From positions 3,224,001 through 3,288,000 of the forward strand of contig NZ_CP063845.1 of NCBI RefSeq assembly GCF_021018745.1: a DNA stretch of 64,000 bases. Reading direction: 5' to 3'. This document shows, piece after piece, positions 34,784 to 43,182 of the stretch. A program made the translations under genes and the position numbers. Numbering within the stretch: position 1 is the first letter of the stretch; every line of letters begins with the position of its first letter. The DNA is from Gloeobacter morelensis MG652769. Lineage in GTDB: Bacteria; Cyanobacteriota; Cyanobacteriia; Gloeobacterales; Gloeobacteraceae. The notes under the pieces are model-generated. The model was not told where the DNA came from, did not search any database, and was given only the letters and a program-made list of their open reading frames with translations.

Positions 34784-35533
34784 TCAGATGAGCTGCCAGT
34801 GACGCAAGCCTTCGGCGATGCCTTCCGCACAGCGGGCCTTCGCAGCGTAGATGGGCAGCTCCGGTTGCCCCGCCATCCACGCGACCAATTCGCTGCGGGC
34901 GTTGCCGACGGCGATCCCCAGGTTGCCGGTCTCAAAGAGGCTTTGATCGTTGCCGGAATCGCCGCAGACCACTGTATTTCGGCTGTCAAAATTCCAGCGA
35001 TCCTGCAGGTAGCGCACCGCCGAGCCCTTGGTACCCTTAGCAGGCAGGATGTCGAGATCGCGGAAGCTGGAGTAAACCACGCGCGTCTGCAATTGTGCCT
35101 TTCGTAACTGTTCTTCGAGTTCACCGATGCGGTGGCTGTGGACGGCATCGAGAAAGTAACTGCGCTTGAATGGGCCTTGCTCCTCTGCCGGTTGAGGCCG
35201 CAGTTCGGGGAAAAGTCCGGTGACAGCTTCAATGGCCTCCGTTTGCCAGCCGTCCTTCAGCTGCTCCCACCACCGATGATCCGGCCTATCGGGATCTTCA
35301 AAATAGTAGATAGCTGTCCCGACACTGGTCACCAGGGCATCAGGAATTAACAATTCAGCTTCGGCGATCAAGGTCAAAGCCGAAGCCGGCGAGCGCCCGG
35401 TGGCGTAGACCACGGTGATCTCCGGCCCGGCGAGAATCGCGTTGAGCGCCCGCAGCGCCTCGCGGTCCTCAGGCTGCGAACCGACCAGGGTATCGTCGAG
35501 ATCGCTGACGAACAGAAAGGGCAAGTTTGCCAT
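34784..35533 (-). CDS. Sucrose-6F-phosphate phosphatase-like HAD hydrolase
   Basis: A 249-residue HAD-superfamily phosphatase of the Cof/S6PP type. Motif I is FVSDLDDTLVG (nucleophile Asp and general-acid Asp), motif II the T of YATGRSPASALTL, motif III the K in LDILPAKGTKG and motif IV VVCGDSGNDQSLFE. The AKGTKG sequence, KRSYFLDA, and adjacency to a GT4 sucrose-phosphate-synthase-like gene (3-base gap, same strand) point to the last step of sucrose synthesis. Full length. Confidence 0.88.
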   Translation of the reverse strand: MANLPFLFVSDLDDTLVGSQPEDREALRALNAILAGPEITVVYATGRSPASALTLIAEAELLIPDALVTSVGTAIYYFEDPDRPDHRWWEQLKDGWQTEAIEAVTGLFPELRPQPAEEQGPFKRSYFLDAVHSHRIGELEEQLRKAQLQTRVVYSSFRDLDILPAKGTKGSAVRYLQDRWNFDSRNTVVCGDSGNDQSLFETGNLGIAVGNARSELVAWMAGQPELPIYAAKARCAEGIAEGLRHWQLI

Positions 35534-35536
35534 CGG

Positions 35537-36784
35537 CTAGGCCACCGACTGCTGCTTTGGCGGGCGCTGGGCAGTCCGACGGGCGGCCAGGTTCGCGTAG
35601 AGGCGTCCCAGTTGGCGGCTTACCCCGGCCCAGGTGAAGTGGTCGTGGATGCGGCGAATACCGGCGGCTGAGAATCGCTCGCGCAACCCGGCGTCGGTGA
35701 TCACCCGGCGAATGGCCCCGGCAAAGCCTTCGGCATCGCGCGGCGGTACCAGCAAACCCGTCTCGTCGTTGACGACGCTGTAGCACAGGCCACCCACCGC
35801 ACTGGCAATCACCGGCGTTCCGCAGGCCATCGCTTCGATGGCCACCAGGCCGAACGGCTCGTAGTGGCTCGGCACCACGCATACATCCGCCGCTGTATAA
35901 AAATTGGGTAGATCCGCCTGATCGATACGGCCCGTAAATTGGGTCCGACTGGTTAGACCCACCTCCTCGACTATGCCCCGGATGCGCTCGAACTCTACAC
36001 CGTCGCCGCGGTCGGGCGTATAGCCGCCGCCGATGACCAGACGCACCGGCTCCTCAATCTGCGCCACTGCACGCACCAGGGTCTCGATACCCTTGCGTTT
36101 ATCGAAGCGGCCCACATACAGTACCACCTTCTCCTGTTCGGTCCAGCCGAGCACCCGGCGCGCCGCCGCCCGATCGGTCTCCATGAAATGACGAGCATCT
36201 ACGCCGCAGGGAATAATATCCACCGAACCCTTGCGCGAGACATAGGTGCGCATGTGCTCCGCCTCCTGGGGGCTGGTGGCCACGATACGGTCCGCCTGCT
36301 CGAGGATGCGGCGCTCGCCGCTCAGCCGCAGCTGTGCCGAAGCGGGAATCTCCGCCACGTTCATATACTTGATGGCGCCCAAAGAGTGATAGGTGTGCAC
36401 CACAGGTATACCCAGTTTCTCGCGCAAAGCCAGACCCACCATGCCCGAGTGCCAGTAGTGGGTATGTACCGCGTCGTAGGAGTGGCGCCGGGCGTAGGCT
36501 GCTAAGCTGTCGACAAAATCGGGAATATAGCTGTGCAAGTTGTCGCGCTTCACAAACTCCAGCGGCCCGGCCGCAAGGCGGATTGTGCGGCAGTTGGGGG
36601 CTTCTTCGACCACCTCGGCTTGCGACGGATCGATGCGACGCGTGAACATGTCTATCTGATAACCGAGGCTTGCCAGATGCTTGCCGACTTCGCGAACATA
36701 GACATTTTGTCCACCTGCTTCCTCTGCGCCGATGACCGCCGAGGGATCACCATTTACAGAGATCAGGGCAATCCGTCCGTACAT
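35537..36784 (-). CDS. GT4 glycosyltransferase, probable sucrose-phosphate synthase
   Basis: A 415-residue GT-B enzyme. The N-terminal GAEEAGGQNVYVREVGKHL is the glucosyl-acceptor loop typical of sucrose-phosphate and sucrose synthases, with HTHYWHSGMVG and VVHTYHSLG. The nucleotide-sugar lobe has YVGRFDKRKGIETLV, with R and K of the phosphate site, and SHYEPFGLVAIEAMACGTPVIAS with the E-x7-E motif. It lacks the C-terminal phosphatase domain of plant SPS, as minimal cyanobacterial SPS proteins do. A separate phosphatase follows 3 bases later. Other GT4 enzymes are the alternative. Confidence 0.85.
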   Translation of the reverse strand: MYGRIALISVNGDPSAVIGAEEAGGQNVYVREVGKHLASLGYQIDMFTRRIDPSQAEVVEEAPNCRTIRLAAGPLEFVKRDNLHSYIPDFVDSLAAYARRHSYDAVHTHYWHSGMVGLALREKLGIPVVHTYHSLGAIKYMNVAEIPASAQLRLSGERRILEQADRIVATSPQEAEHMRTYVSRKGSVDIIPCGVDARHFMETDRAAARRVLGWTEQEKVVLYVGRFDKRKGIETLVRAVAQIEEPVRLVIGGGYTPDRGDGVEFERIRGIVEEVGLTSRTQFTGRIDQADLPNFYTAADVCVVPSHYEPFGLVAIEAMACGTPVIASAVGGLCYSVVNDETGLLVPPRDAEGFAGAIRRVITDAGLRERFSAAGIRRIHDHFTWAGVSRQLGRLYANLAARRTAQRPPKQQSVA

Positions 36785-37072
36785 ATATAATCTCCGAGAC
36801 GCTTGTCGTTGCTTTGTTGATTGGTAGCCTGACCATAGGATGCCTCACGCGATGCATGCAATTCTTCTGTCCCAGGGCTGAAATGATCGAACTGTTCCCC
36901 CGGGGCCGTTCTGGGTTTAGCCAGGGTTGAACCTGTTCCATCTCTCTTTAGGGGGAAGTCGCGGCGCCGCAGTCCCATCAAGATTAAGACTAGGTAAAGA
37001 AAATAGCGCTCGTCCTGCCGGAGGCGAGCTTCCCGGGCGGGCCAACTTCGAGCCGATTCAAGGAGCGTTCCT

Positions 37073-37648
37073 ATGATGTATCGCGCACTTGTTCCTGCCG
37101 CTGCCCTCGGGGCGCTGGTCGCCGTTCCGGCCGGTGCCATTCAGTTTGCCGACGGCGAAACCGCCTTTGACCACATTCCGCGTCTGGTCGGCCAGGATCT
37201 GGTCGACCGCGGATTCAATACCCGTGGCACCTACAACATCCGCATCCAGGTTCCACAGCAAAGCAATACTGCCCTGGGACGGGTCGTCATCGGTCTTGCC
37301 AATCCCCTTAACTGCGACACCATCGCGCCGGTGCCCGGCAGTGGCGATGTGTCGGTGGCGCAGATGACCTCCAGCCGGACGATGCCGGTGCGGGTGCGCG
37401 TCGGGGACGGCACCGGTTTGCGCTACGGCGACGCTGTTTCCTCTGTAGCCCGCATTGAGGGGTCGCAGTTGGCGGTTACCTTTGACGAGCCGGTTGCCCC
37501 CGGCAGCACCGTCAATATCGAGTGGATGGCCTCCAACCCGCAGGTCGAGGCCACCTATCTATTCGACGTGGTCGCCTACCCGGCCGGGGACGCGCCGCGC
37601 GGCCAGTTTCTGGGCTTTGCCCGCCTCAACGTCGGGACAAACTTCTAA
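37073..37648 (+). CDS. DUF2808 exported protein
   Basis: A 191-residue protein with a signal peptide (YRALVPAAALGALVAVPAGAIQ) followed by a DUF2808 domain: TYNIRIQVPQQSNTALGRVVI, then NPLNCDTIAPVPGSG and VEATYLFDVVAYPAGDAPRGQFLG. The family is largely cyanobacterial, secreted and of unknown function. ATG ATG at 37073/37076 follows AAGGAG at 37060-37065. The 288 bases upstream hold the promoter, shared in position with the divergent glycosyltransferase. Followed after 107 bases by the SLH protein on the same strand. Confidence 0.88.
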   Translation: MMYRALVPAAALGALVAVPAGAIQFADGETAFDHIPRLVGQDLVDRGFNTRGTYNIRIQVPQQSNTALGRVVIGLANPLNCDTIAPVPGSGDVSVAQMTSSRTMPVRVRVGDGTGLRYGDAVSSVARIEGSQLAVTFDEPVAPGSTVNIEWMASNPQVEATYLFDVVAYPAGDAPRGQFLGFARLNVGTNF

Positions 37649-37755
37649 AGCAATCCAGGCGGCCTTGCAATGAACCAATTTGTTCCTTCGGGAACCCTAC
37701 CGCCGCACTTTTGTCTGGCTACACTATCAGTCAGGTAGTGCACGGATAGTAAGCC

Positions 37756-39561
37756 ATGAAACGCAACTGGGTTGTACATGTGGGTTTGTGGCTGGGGTTG
37801 TGCGGGAGCATCTCCCAGGCGCTTGCCCAGGAGCCTCCTGGGGCCTCCCCAAAAACCGACAGTGCCCCGCCGCCGGAGTTGCCCTCCCTCGCTCCGCCCC
37901 CGTCGGCCCCTGCGAGCGACGAGCTGGACGTGCGCTGGACGAAGCCTTATGCCGAGGCGGTGCAGAGCAAAAGCGATCTCATCATCCTGGGGGAATCCCT
38001 CGATGCGACGATGAGCCGCATCGAGCTGGCCCGCTGGCTTACGAACGTCTTTGAAATCCGGCCCGCCGCCAAGAAGAAGGACACACCGATCAAAGATGTG
38101 CCCAAAAATAGCCCCGATTATTTCAACGTCCAGGCGCTGTTGCAGGCCGGGGTGATGTCCGCCTATCCGGGCAGTCTGTTTAAGCCCCAGGGCGATCTCA
38201 CCCGTCTGGAGGCGCTCGCCATCTTCGGGCGCGCCCTCAAGCTGGCTGCACCTTCCAAACCGGCGGTCGAAAGCTGGCTGGGTCTGTACAGCGATACTGC
38301 AGCTGTACCCCAGGCGGGGCGCGAATTTATCGCCGCCGCCGCCCAGGCGGGATTGGTGGTCAACGTGCCCGACGCCAAAAAGCTCGGCCCCGACGATGTC
38401 CTCACCCGCGGCGAGGTGGCGGTGCTGATGCACCAGTCGCTCGTCTACCAGAAGAAGCTGGCGGCGGTGGAGGCCCCGGTCGCCCAGATCAAGATCGAGC
38501 GGCCGACGATCGCCTCGATTCAGGTGCAGCCGGACGCCAAGGTCACCCCCGGCCAGGCGGTGACGGTGACGGCCAAGGGCACCCCCGGCGCCCAGGCCAA
38601 GTTCGATCTGGCGGATCTGGCAACCGGCGTGGCGATGCAGGAGAGTAGCCCCGGCGAATACACTGGTACCTACAAAGTCACCGACAAAGACGCCATTATC
38701 AACCCGACAGTAACGGTGCGCCTCGACCGGGGTGGCCTCGCCACCCAGGCCCAACGGATCGCCAAGCTAGAGGTGGGCAACACCCGCACCGCCCAGGCTC
38801 CGAGGGATACCTACCCCGACGACGAGCTGCCTCCGATGCCCTCGCAGTCGCCGCGGCGGGCCGGCGGCTTCGACAACAGCTACGGCTCGCGTTCAGCCGC
38901 CGCCCCAAGCAGCAGCCCCCGCTCCGCCTACGACGACGACGGCTTCCCGGCCGTCCCGCCCCCGAACAACAATGCAGGTGTCTCGGGCAGTTTCGACAGC
39001 TACAGCACCCGCGGCGGCTACGGCTACGGCAATCCGAACCCCTACGGCACCAGCCCCGGCGGCGGCAGCTTTGGCACCAGTCCCTACGGCACCCGTCCCG
39101 GCAGTCTGGGCGGCAGTTTTGGCACCAGCCCCTACGGCACCCGTCCCGGCAGTCTGGGCGGCAGCTTCGGCGCCCCCGGCTACGGCAACCCGCCCATCAT
39201 CACCCGCCGCAGCAGCGGCGATTTGTTCAGTCCGCCTTCGCCCTTCGACCCGGTGCAGCGTCCCAATCGCCTGCGCATCCGCCAGGTGAGCGTCGATCCG
39301 GCCAACCGGGTGCTCCACAGCGGCGATGTGCTCACCGTCTCCCTTGAGGGTGACGGCGGCGGCAAGGCCACCTTCCGCATCCTGGGCTATACCGGCCCGA
39401 TCACCATGAAGGAAATTACCCCCGGCTTCTACGAAGCGACCGTGCAGATCGGCAAAAACATCAACGTCCCGGGCGGCACGATCGAGGTGGCCCTCGAACG
39501 CGAAGGCCAGCGCACCACCCGCAATATCAACGAATCGATCAACATCTCCTCGAACCGCTAG
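37756..39561 (+). CDS. SLH-domain surface protein with Ser/Gly/Tyr-rich tandem repeats
   Basis: A 601-residue exported protein: signal peptide (WVVHVGLWLGLCGSISQALAQ), Pro-rich spacer, then SLH-like segments at about 60-225 (PDYFNVQALLQAGVMSAYPG followed by RLEALAIFGRALKL is one clear unit; LTRGEVAVLMHQSL another). Next an Ig-like domain (about 260-345, ITVKV-type beta strands in VTVTAKGTPGAQAKF), a low-complexity Gly/Ser/Tyr region with 16-residue tandem units at about 436-480, and a second beta-domain at about 510-600. SLH domains bind pyruvylated cell-wall polymer, consistent with csaB at 27085. The gene is complete. Confidence 0.85.
   Translation: MKRNWVVHVGLWLGLCGSISQALAQEPPGASPKTDSAPPPELPSLAPPPSAPASDELDVRWTKPYAEAVQSKSDLIILGESLDATMSRIELARWLTNVFEIRPAAKKKDTPIKDVPKNSPDYFNVQALLQAGVMSAYPGSLFKPQGDLTRLEALAIFGRALKLAAPSKPAVESWLGLYSDTAAVPQAGREFIAAAAQAGLVVNVPDAKKLGPDDVLTRGEVAVLMHQSLVYQKKLAAVEAPVAQIKIERPTIASIQVQPDAKVTPGQAVTVTAKGTPGAQAKFDLADLATGVAMQESSPGEYTGTYKVTDKDAIINPTVTVRLDRGGLATQAQRIAKLEVGNTRTAQAPRDTYPDDELPPMPSQSPRRAGGFDNSYGSRSAAAPSSSPRSAYDDDGFPAVPPPNNNAGVSGSFDSYSTRGGYGYGNPNPYGTSPGGGSFGTSPYGTRPGSLGGSFGTSPYGTRPGSLGGSFGAPGYGNPPIITRRSSGDLFSPPSPFDPVQRPNRLRIRQVSVDPANRVLHSGDVLTVSLEGDGGGKATFRILGYTGPITMKEITPGFYEATVQIGKNINVPGGTIEVALEREGQRTTRNINESINISSNR
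39061..39192 (+). repeat. 48-bp coding tandem repeat (GGSFGTSPYGTRPGSL)
   Basis: Two full units at 39061-39108 and 39109-39156, followed by a diverged partial third. The two full units differ at only two third-codon positions (AGCTTT/AGTTTT, AGTCCC/AGCCCC), which indicates a recent duplication. In frame inside the SLH-protein gene. Confidence 0.9.
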
Positions 39562-39685
39562 TCAGCGGCACAGCCGTACATCCACACCCATATCCAAGCC
39601 TTCCCAGCCGCGATCGGCCGTAAGCACCGACAGAGTAGATTTCAAGGAGCGCGGAGGCATCCAGAACGTAGGCCGCGTTGTTCAC
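39562..39685 (-). pseudogene. Collapsed vapC (PIN toxin) relic with internal deletion
   Basis: The GTG at 39683-39685 overlaps the stop of the antitoxin at 39682 by 4 bases, as in intact vapBC pairs. The frame opens VNNAAYVLDASALLE, the typical PIN N-terminus. It then shifts; in another frame the DNA reads LSVLTADRGWEGLDMGVDVRLCR followed by a stop at 39562-39564, which is the typical PIN C-terminus (compare VLTCDRAWASLNLSIGVQVIR at the end of the vapC at 12425-12805). The middle of about 85 codons is missing and the junction is out of frame (124 bases). The remaining piece cannot be a working toxin. Confidence 0.82.
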
Positions 39686-39960
39686 GCATCGCTCTCTTGC
39701 CGGGCCTCCAGCCGGCGCTCTTCAATCAGGGCGCCAGCCCAGTCCGCGCCTGGGCTGGTGTTTTTGTACAGTCCTTGCAGTTTGGTAACTTGGGCTCTCA
39801 GGCCAACCAAACGCAGGCTACCGTCCGGCTGCACAGTCAGAACCAGCCGATCGCCCTCGCGCAATCCCAGCTGTTCACGCACAGCAGCAGGCAGAACCAG
39901 ACGACCTCGCGCCCCCAAGTTTAATGTGTGGCTGTGGGATAGAGCTGGATTGTGACTCAT
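39682..39960 (-). CDS. AbrB/MazE-type antitoxin left without its toxin
   Basis: A protein of about 92 residues. HTLNLGARGRLVLPAAVREQLGLREGDRLVLTVQPDGSLRLV is a complete AbrB/SpoVT swapped-hairpin DNA-binding domain, and the C-terminal helix (ADWAGALIEERRLEA) is the toxin-binding part. The ATG at 39960 gives the usual N-terminus; the frame to 40032 is open but unsupported. Its partner vapC downstream survives only as a 124-base relic, so the antitoxin is now an orphan that may still bind DNA. Confidence 0.88.
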   Translation of the reverse strand: MSHNPALSHSHTLNLGARGRLVLPAAVREQLGLREGDRLVLTVQPDGSLRLVGLRAQVTKLQGLYKNTSPGADWAGALIEERRLEARQESDA

Positions 39961-40234
39961 CACTTGAATTGGCCATGAATTCGGTTGCACCCGAGGTAGC
40001 CCATGAACTATCAAGTTCACCCCGGTTCGCACCGGTAGTCATCAAAGCCCGGCTTCTGCGACTATGTCTCTGCAACCCGATGGCGTATCGAAGCGTTCCC
40101 ACGGCTGCATAAATTTTCTCAGTGGCGACTAGTGGTTTTCTGCGGTTGGCAAGTAGGTATTCAACTGTGAATCCTGGCACCTCGGCCAAAAAGACTATCA
40201 AAGACAAACACAACATGTAAACTCGTGGGTACAA

Positions 40235-40852
40235 ATGCTTTTTGAGAGGCCATCGGTGAAACCTTCCGACAGCGATGTGACCCAGTTACTTCAGCAATGG
40301 AGCAGCGGCGACAGGCAAGCCCTCGACAAGCTCTATCCGCTTATTTATAAAGAATTGCATTTACTAGCTGAGCGCTGCACAAGATACGAACGGGCTCATC
40401 TCACCTTGCAGGCGACTGCACTGCTCAACGAAGCGTACCTGAGGCTGGTCGATCAACGTCGCGTACCTGCCTGGCAGGACCGTATCCATTTTTATGCGGT
40501 CGCGGCCAAGGCGATGCGCCACGCCCTTGTAGACTATGCCCGCAATCGCCAGGCGGAAAAGCGTGGAGGCGGTTTTGTGCATATTCCCCTGGATAAAGCG
40601 GGAGAAATTGCTGCGAACGGCCACGAGGAGGGGTTCATGGCACTCGAGAACGACGAGGAGTTGCTGGCTTTGCACGCAGCGTTGCAAAGGTTGACGAAAT
40701 TCGACGAGCAAATGGGCCGGATTGTGGAGTTGCGCTATTTCGGCGGGCTCGGCAACGAGATGGTCGCCCAGGAATTGGGAATTTCCGTTGCGACGGTAAA
40801 ACGGCGCTGGAGCCTCGCAAAGGCATGGCTGGCGCGGGAACTGCAAGGGTGA
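40235..40852 (+). CDS. ECF-type RNA polymerase sigma factor
   Basis: A 205-residue sigma-70-family protein of the group usually titled ECF sigma factor (Sig-70_X6, TIGR02999-like). Region 2 includes LYPLIYKELHLLAERCTRYERAHLTLQ and TALLNEAYLRLVDQ, then HFYAVAAKAMRHALVDYARNRQAEKRGG. Region 4 has the helix-turn-helix IVELRYFGGLGNEMVAQELGIS and VATVKRRWSLAKAWL. There is no anti-sigma gene beside it; instead its stop overlaps a kinase start by 4 bases (GTGA at 40849-40852), so the kinase is a likely regulator. The upstream 274 bases, shared with the divergent antitoxin, hold its promoter. Confidence 0.93.
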   Translation: MLFERPSVKPSDSDVTQLLQQWSSGDRQALDKLYPLIYKELHLLAERCTRYERAHLTLQATALLNEAYLRLVDQRRVPAWQDRIHFYAVAAKAMRHALVDYARNRQAEKRGGGFVHIPLDKAGEIAANGHEEGFMALENDEELLALHAALQRLTKFDEQMGRIVELRYFGGLGNEMVAQELGISVATVKRRWSLAKAWLARELQG

Positions 40853-43182
40853 ACACCTTCGAAAGGTGGCAGCGGGTTGGTGCTCTATTCGACCGGGCGG
40901 TCGAGCTTGATCCTGCTGAGCGTTCTTGCTTTTTCGCCAACTTGAATGCTGAGGATGCCGGGCTGCGAGCGGAGGTCGAATCGTTGCTCGCCTGGCATGA
41001 GCAGGATACAGATTTTTTGGAAGCGCCGGCCTTTTCGGTGGTGGGCTCACGGCTTGGGGCCTACCGGGTACTGCGCGAGATTGGCAGGGGTGGGATGAGT
41101 GTGGTGTATCTCGCCGGTCGGGCCGACGCTCAGTTTCGCAAGCAGGTGGCCATCAAATTGCTCAAGCCGGGTTGGGAATCCGCCCATCTGGTGGAGCGTT
41201 TTCAACTCGAAAGGCAGCTATTGGCCAACCTCGAACACCCCAACATCGCCCGCCTGATCGACGGCGGCGCGACCCGGGAGGGGCGGCCCTATCTGGTGAT
41301 GGAATACGTCGACGGGGTGCCCATCGACGAATATTGTCGCCGGCAGAGGCTCTCCCTGCCCGAGCGGCTCAAGCTTTTTTGCCGCGTGGGCGCCGCGGTC
41401 CAGTACGCCCACCAGAACCTGATTGTGCACCGCGACATCAAGCCCGGCAACATCTTGGTGACCGCCGAGGGCGAACCGAAGTTGCTGGACTTTGGCATTG
41501 CCAAGCTGCTCGACGCGGCGCCGGGTGTGCCTTTGCCGCAGCCGACGGCGACGGTCACCCGCATGCTCACGCCCACCCACGCAAGCCCAGAGCAGTTGCG
41601 CGGCGGGCCGATTACCACGGCAAGCGACGTCTACTCGCTGGGGGTGCTTCTGTACGAACTGCTTACCGCGCGCTCGCCCTACCAAGTTTGCAGCGAGGAT
41701 CCCCAGGCTTTTTGGCAAGCGGTCTGCCACGAAGAACCGCAAAAGCCCAGCAGCACTGCCGCAGAGCCGCCAAGCGGTACCGCGGCTCCGTGGCGGCGGG
41801 CTCTAAGGGGAGACCTTGACAACATCGTCCTGATGGCCCTGCGCAAGGAACCGGCCCGGCGCTACGGGTCGGTCGACCAGTTGGTGCGGGACATCGAGCG
41901 CCACCTGGAGGGGTTGCCGGTTGCAGCTCGGGAGGATACCTGGCGGTACCGCACGAGCAAGTTTATCGGCAGAAACAAAGCGGCCGTGACGGGGGCGGTC
42001 CTGGTAGTCCTTTCGCTGGTTGGGGGGATGGCGGCGGCCGGGTGGCAGGCGCGCTCCGCCCAAATCCAGCGGGACCTGGCGGTGCGGGCCGCCAATTCGA
42101 TGGTGCACGAGATGGCTGGGGGGCTTGGCCAAATGCTCGGTCCGACGCAAAGCCGCCTGGGACTGTTGGTCCGCGCCGGCGAGATTTTCGACGAGGTGAA
42201 TGTCCAGGGAGGAACCACCGCCGAGCTGCAGCGGCAGAGCGCCGAGGCGAATCGGGTGCTCTCCCAGGCTTACCGCCAACTCGGCGATTATCGCCGCGCC
42301 TCTAAGCGGGCCACCCTTGCGGTGCGCCAGGCCCGGGCCTTGGCGGGCGACGCGGGTTCGACCCCCCAGGGCAAAGCGGTGCTGGCCGCGGCGCTGATGG
42401 AACTGGGGGATGTCCTACGGGACACCGGGCAGGCGGAGCAGGCGGAGCGCCTTTACGGGCAGGCCCGGCCGTTCGCCGAAGCGGCAGCCGGGGCCGCCGG
42501 CGCCCCGGCAACCCACCGCCGCAATCTGGCCAACCTTCTGCAGCGCCAGGGGGATATTTTTTATAACGGCGGCAAGCTGGCGGAGGCTGAAACCCTCTAT
42601 CTGCGCAGTGCCGGCATCTACCAAGACTCGCTTGCCCGCGGTGAAGGGACGGCGGAGGCCTACTCCGTCCACGCCATCGGCCTTGAACGATTGGCGGACA
42701 TGCACTACGCCGCGGGCCAAGTCGACCGCGGCTGCGAGCGCTATCGCGAAGCTCTGCAGATGCACCGCCGCGCGCGCGCGGGAGCGGCCGGACATCCTTT
42801 GCTGTTGCAGCGCCAGGCCATCGGGTTGCAGAACGCCGGTTGGTGCGCCGAGCAGCAAGGCCAGCAAAAAGCCGCCCTGGAGCTGTACCGCGAAGGGGTG
42901 CAGCTGCAACGGCAGCTCCTCGCAGCCGACCCCGCCAACATCGGTGTGCGGCAGCACCTGATGGGCGGGCTGGGCACGATCGGCGCTCTGCACACGGTCC
43001 GCGGCGAGACCGCTCTGGCGGTCTCCCAGTACCGCGAAGCCTTGGCCTTCGGCAAAACGTTGCAGCAACAGAAAATCGACAATGCGGAGGTGAACACCCT
43101 CTGTGCCGAGCTCGCCTGGATGCTGGCCCTAGCGCTGATCAAGCAGGGCAAAACAGCCGAGGCCGAAGTGTCGTTGGTTTAA
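40849..43182 (+). CDS. Membrane Ser/Thr protein kinase with TPR-like C-terminal half
   Basis: About 777 residues from GTG 40849 (the frame is open to 40825). The N-terminal segment (WQRVGALFDRAVELDPAERSCFFANL) is typical of kinases paired with ECF factors. The kinase domain covers about 73-350: GRGGMSVVYL, Lys103, HRDIKPGN with Asp196, DFG near 214 and SPEQLRGG. A membrane helix lies at about 379-400 (AAVTGAVLVVLSLVGGMAAAGW), and the outside part holds TPR-like repeats (GDYRRASKRATLAVRQARAL, YNGGKLAEAETLYLRSAGIY, GQQKAALELYREGVQLQRQL). The stop TAA at 43180-43182 uses the first base of IS982, so the native C-terminus may have been cut off. It starts within the ECF gene stop, indicating co-translation. 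Confidence 0.93.
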   Translation: MNTFERWQRVGALFDRAVELDPAERSCFFANLNAEDAGLRAEVESLLAWHEQDTDFLEAPAFSVVGSRLGAYRVLREIGRGGMSVVYLAGRADAQFRKQVAIKLLKPGWESAHLVERFQLERQLLANLEHPNIARLIDGGATREGRPYLVMEYVDGVPIDEYCRRQRLSLPERLKLFCRVGAAVQYAHQNLIVHRDIKPGNILVTAEGEPKLLDFGIAKLLDAAPGVPLPQPTATVTRMLTPTHASPEQLRGGPITTASDVYSLGVLLYELLTARSPYQVCSEDPQAFWQAVCHEEPQKPSSTAAEPPSGTAAPWRRALRGDLDNIVLMALRKEPARRYGSVDQLVRDIERHLEGLPVAAREDTWRYRTSKFIGRNKAAVTGAVLVVLSLVGGMAAAGWQARSAQIQRDLAVRAANSMVHEMAGGLGQMLGPTQSRLGLLVRAGEIFDEVNVQGGTTAELQRQSAEANRVLSQAYRQLGDYRRASKRATLAVRQARALAGDAGSTPQGKAVLAAALMELGDVLRDTGQAEQAERLYGQARPFAEAAAGAAGAPATHRRNLANLLQRQGDIFYNGGKLAEAETLYLRSAGIYQDSLARGEGTAEAYSVHAIGLERLADMHYAAGQVDRGCERYREALQMHRRARAGAAGHPLLLQRQAIGLQNAGWCAEQQGQQKAALELYREGVQLQRQLLAADPANIGVRQHLMGGLGTIGALHTVRGETALAVSQYREALAFGKTLQQQKIDNAEVNTLCAELAWMLALALIKQGKTAEAEVSLV

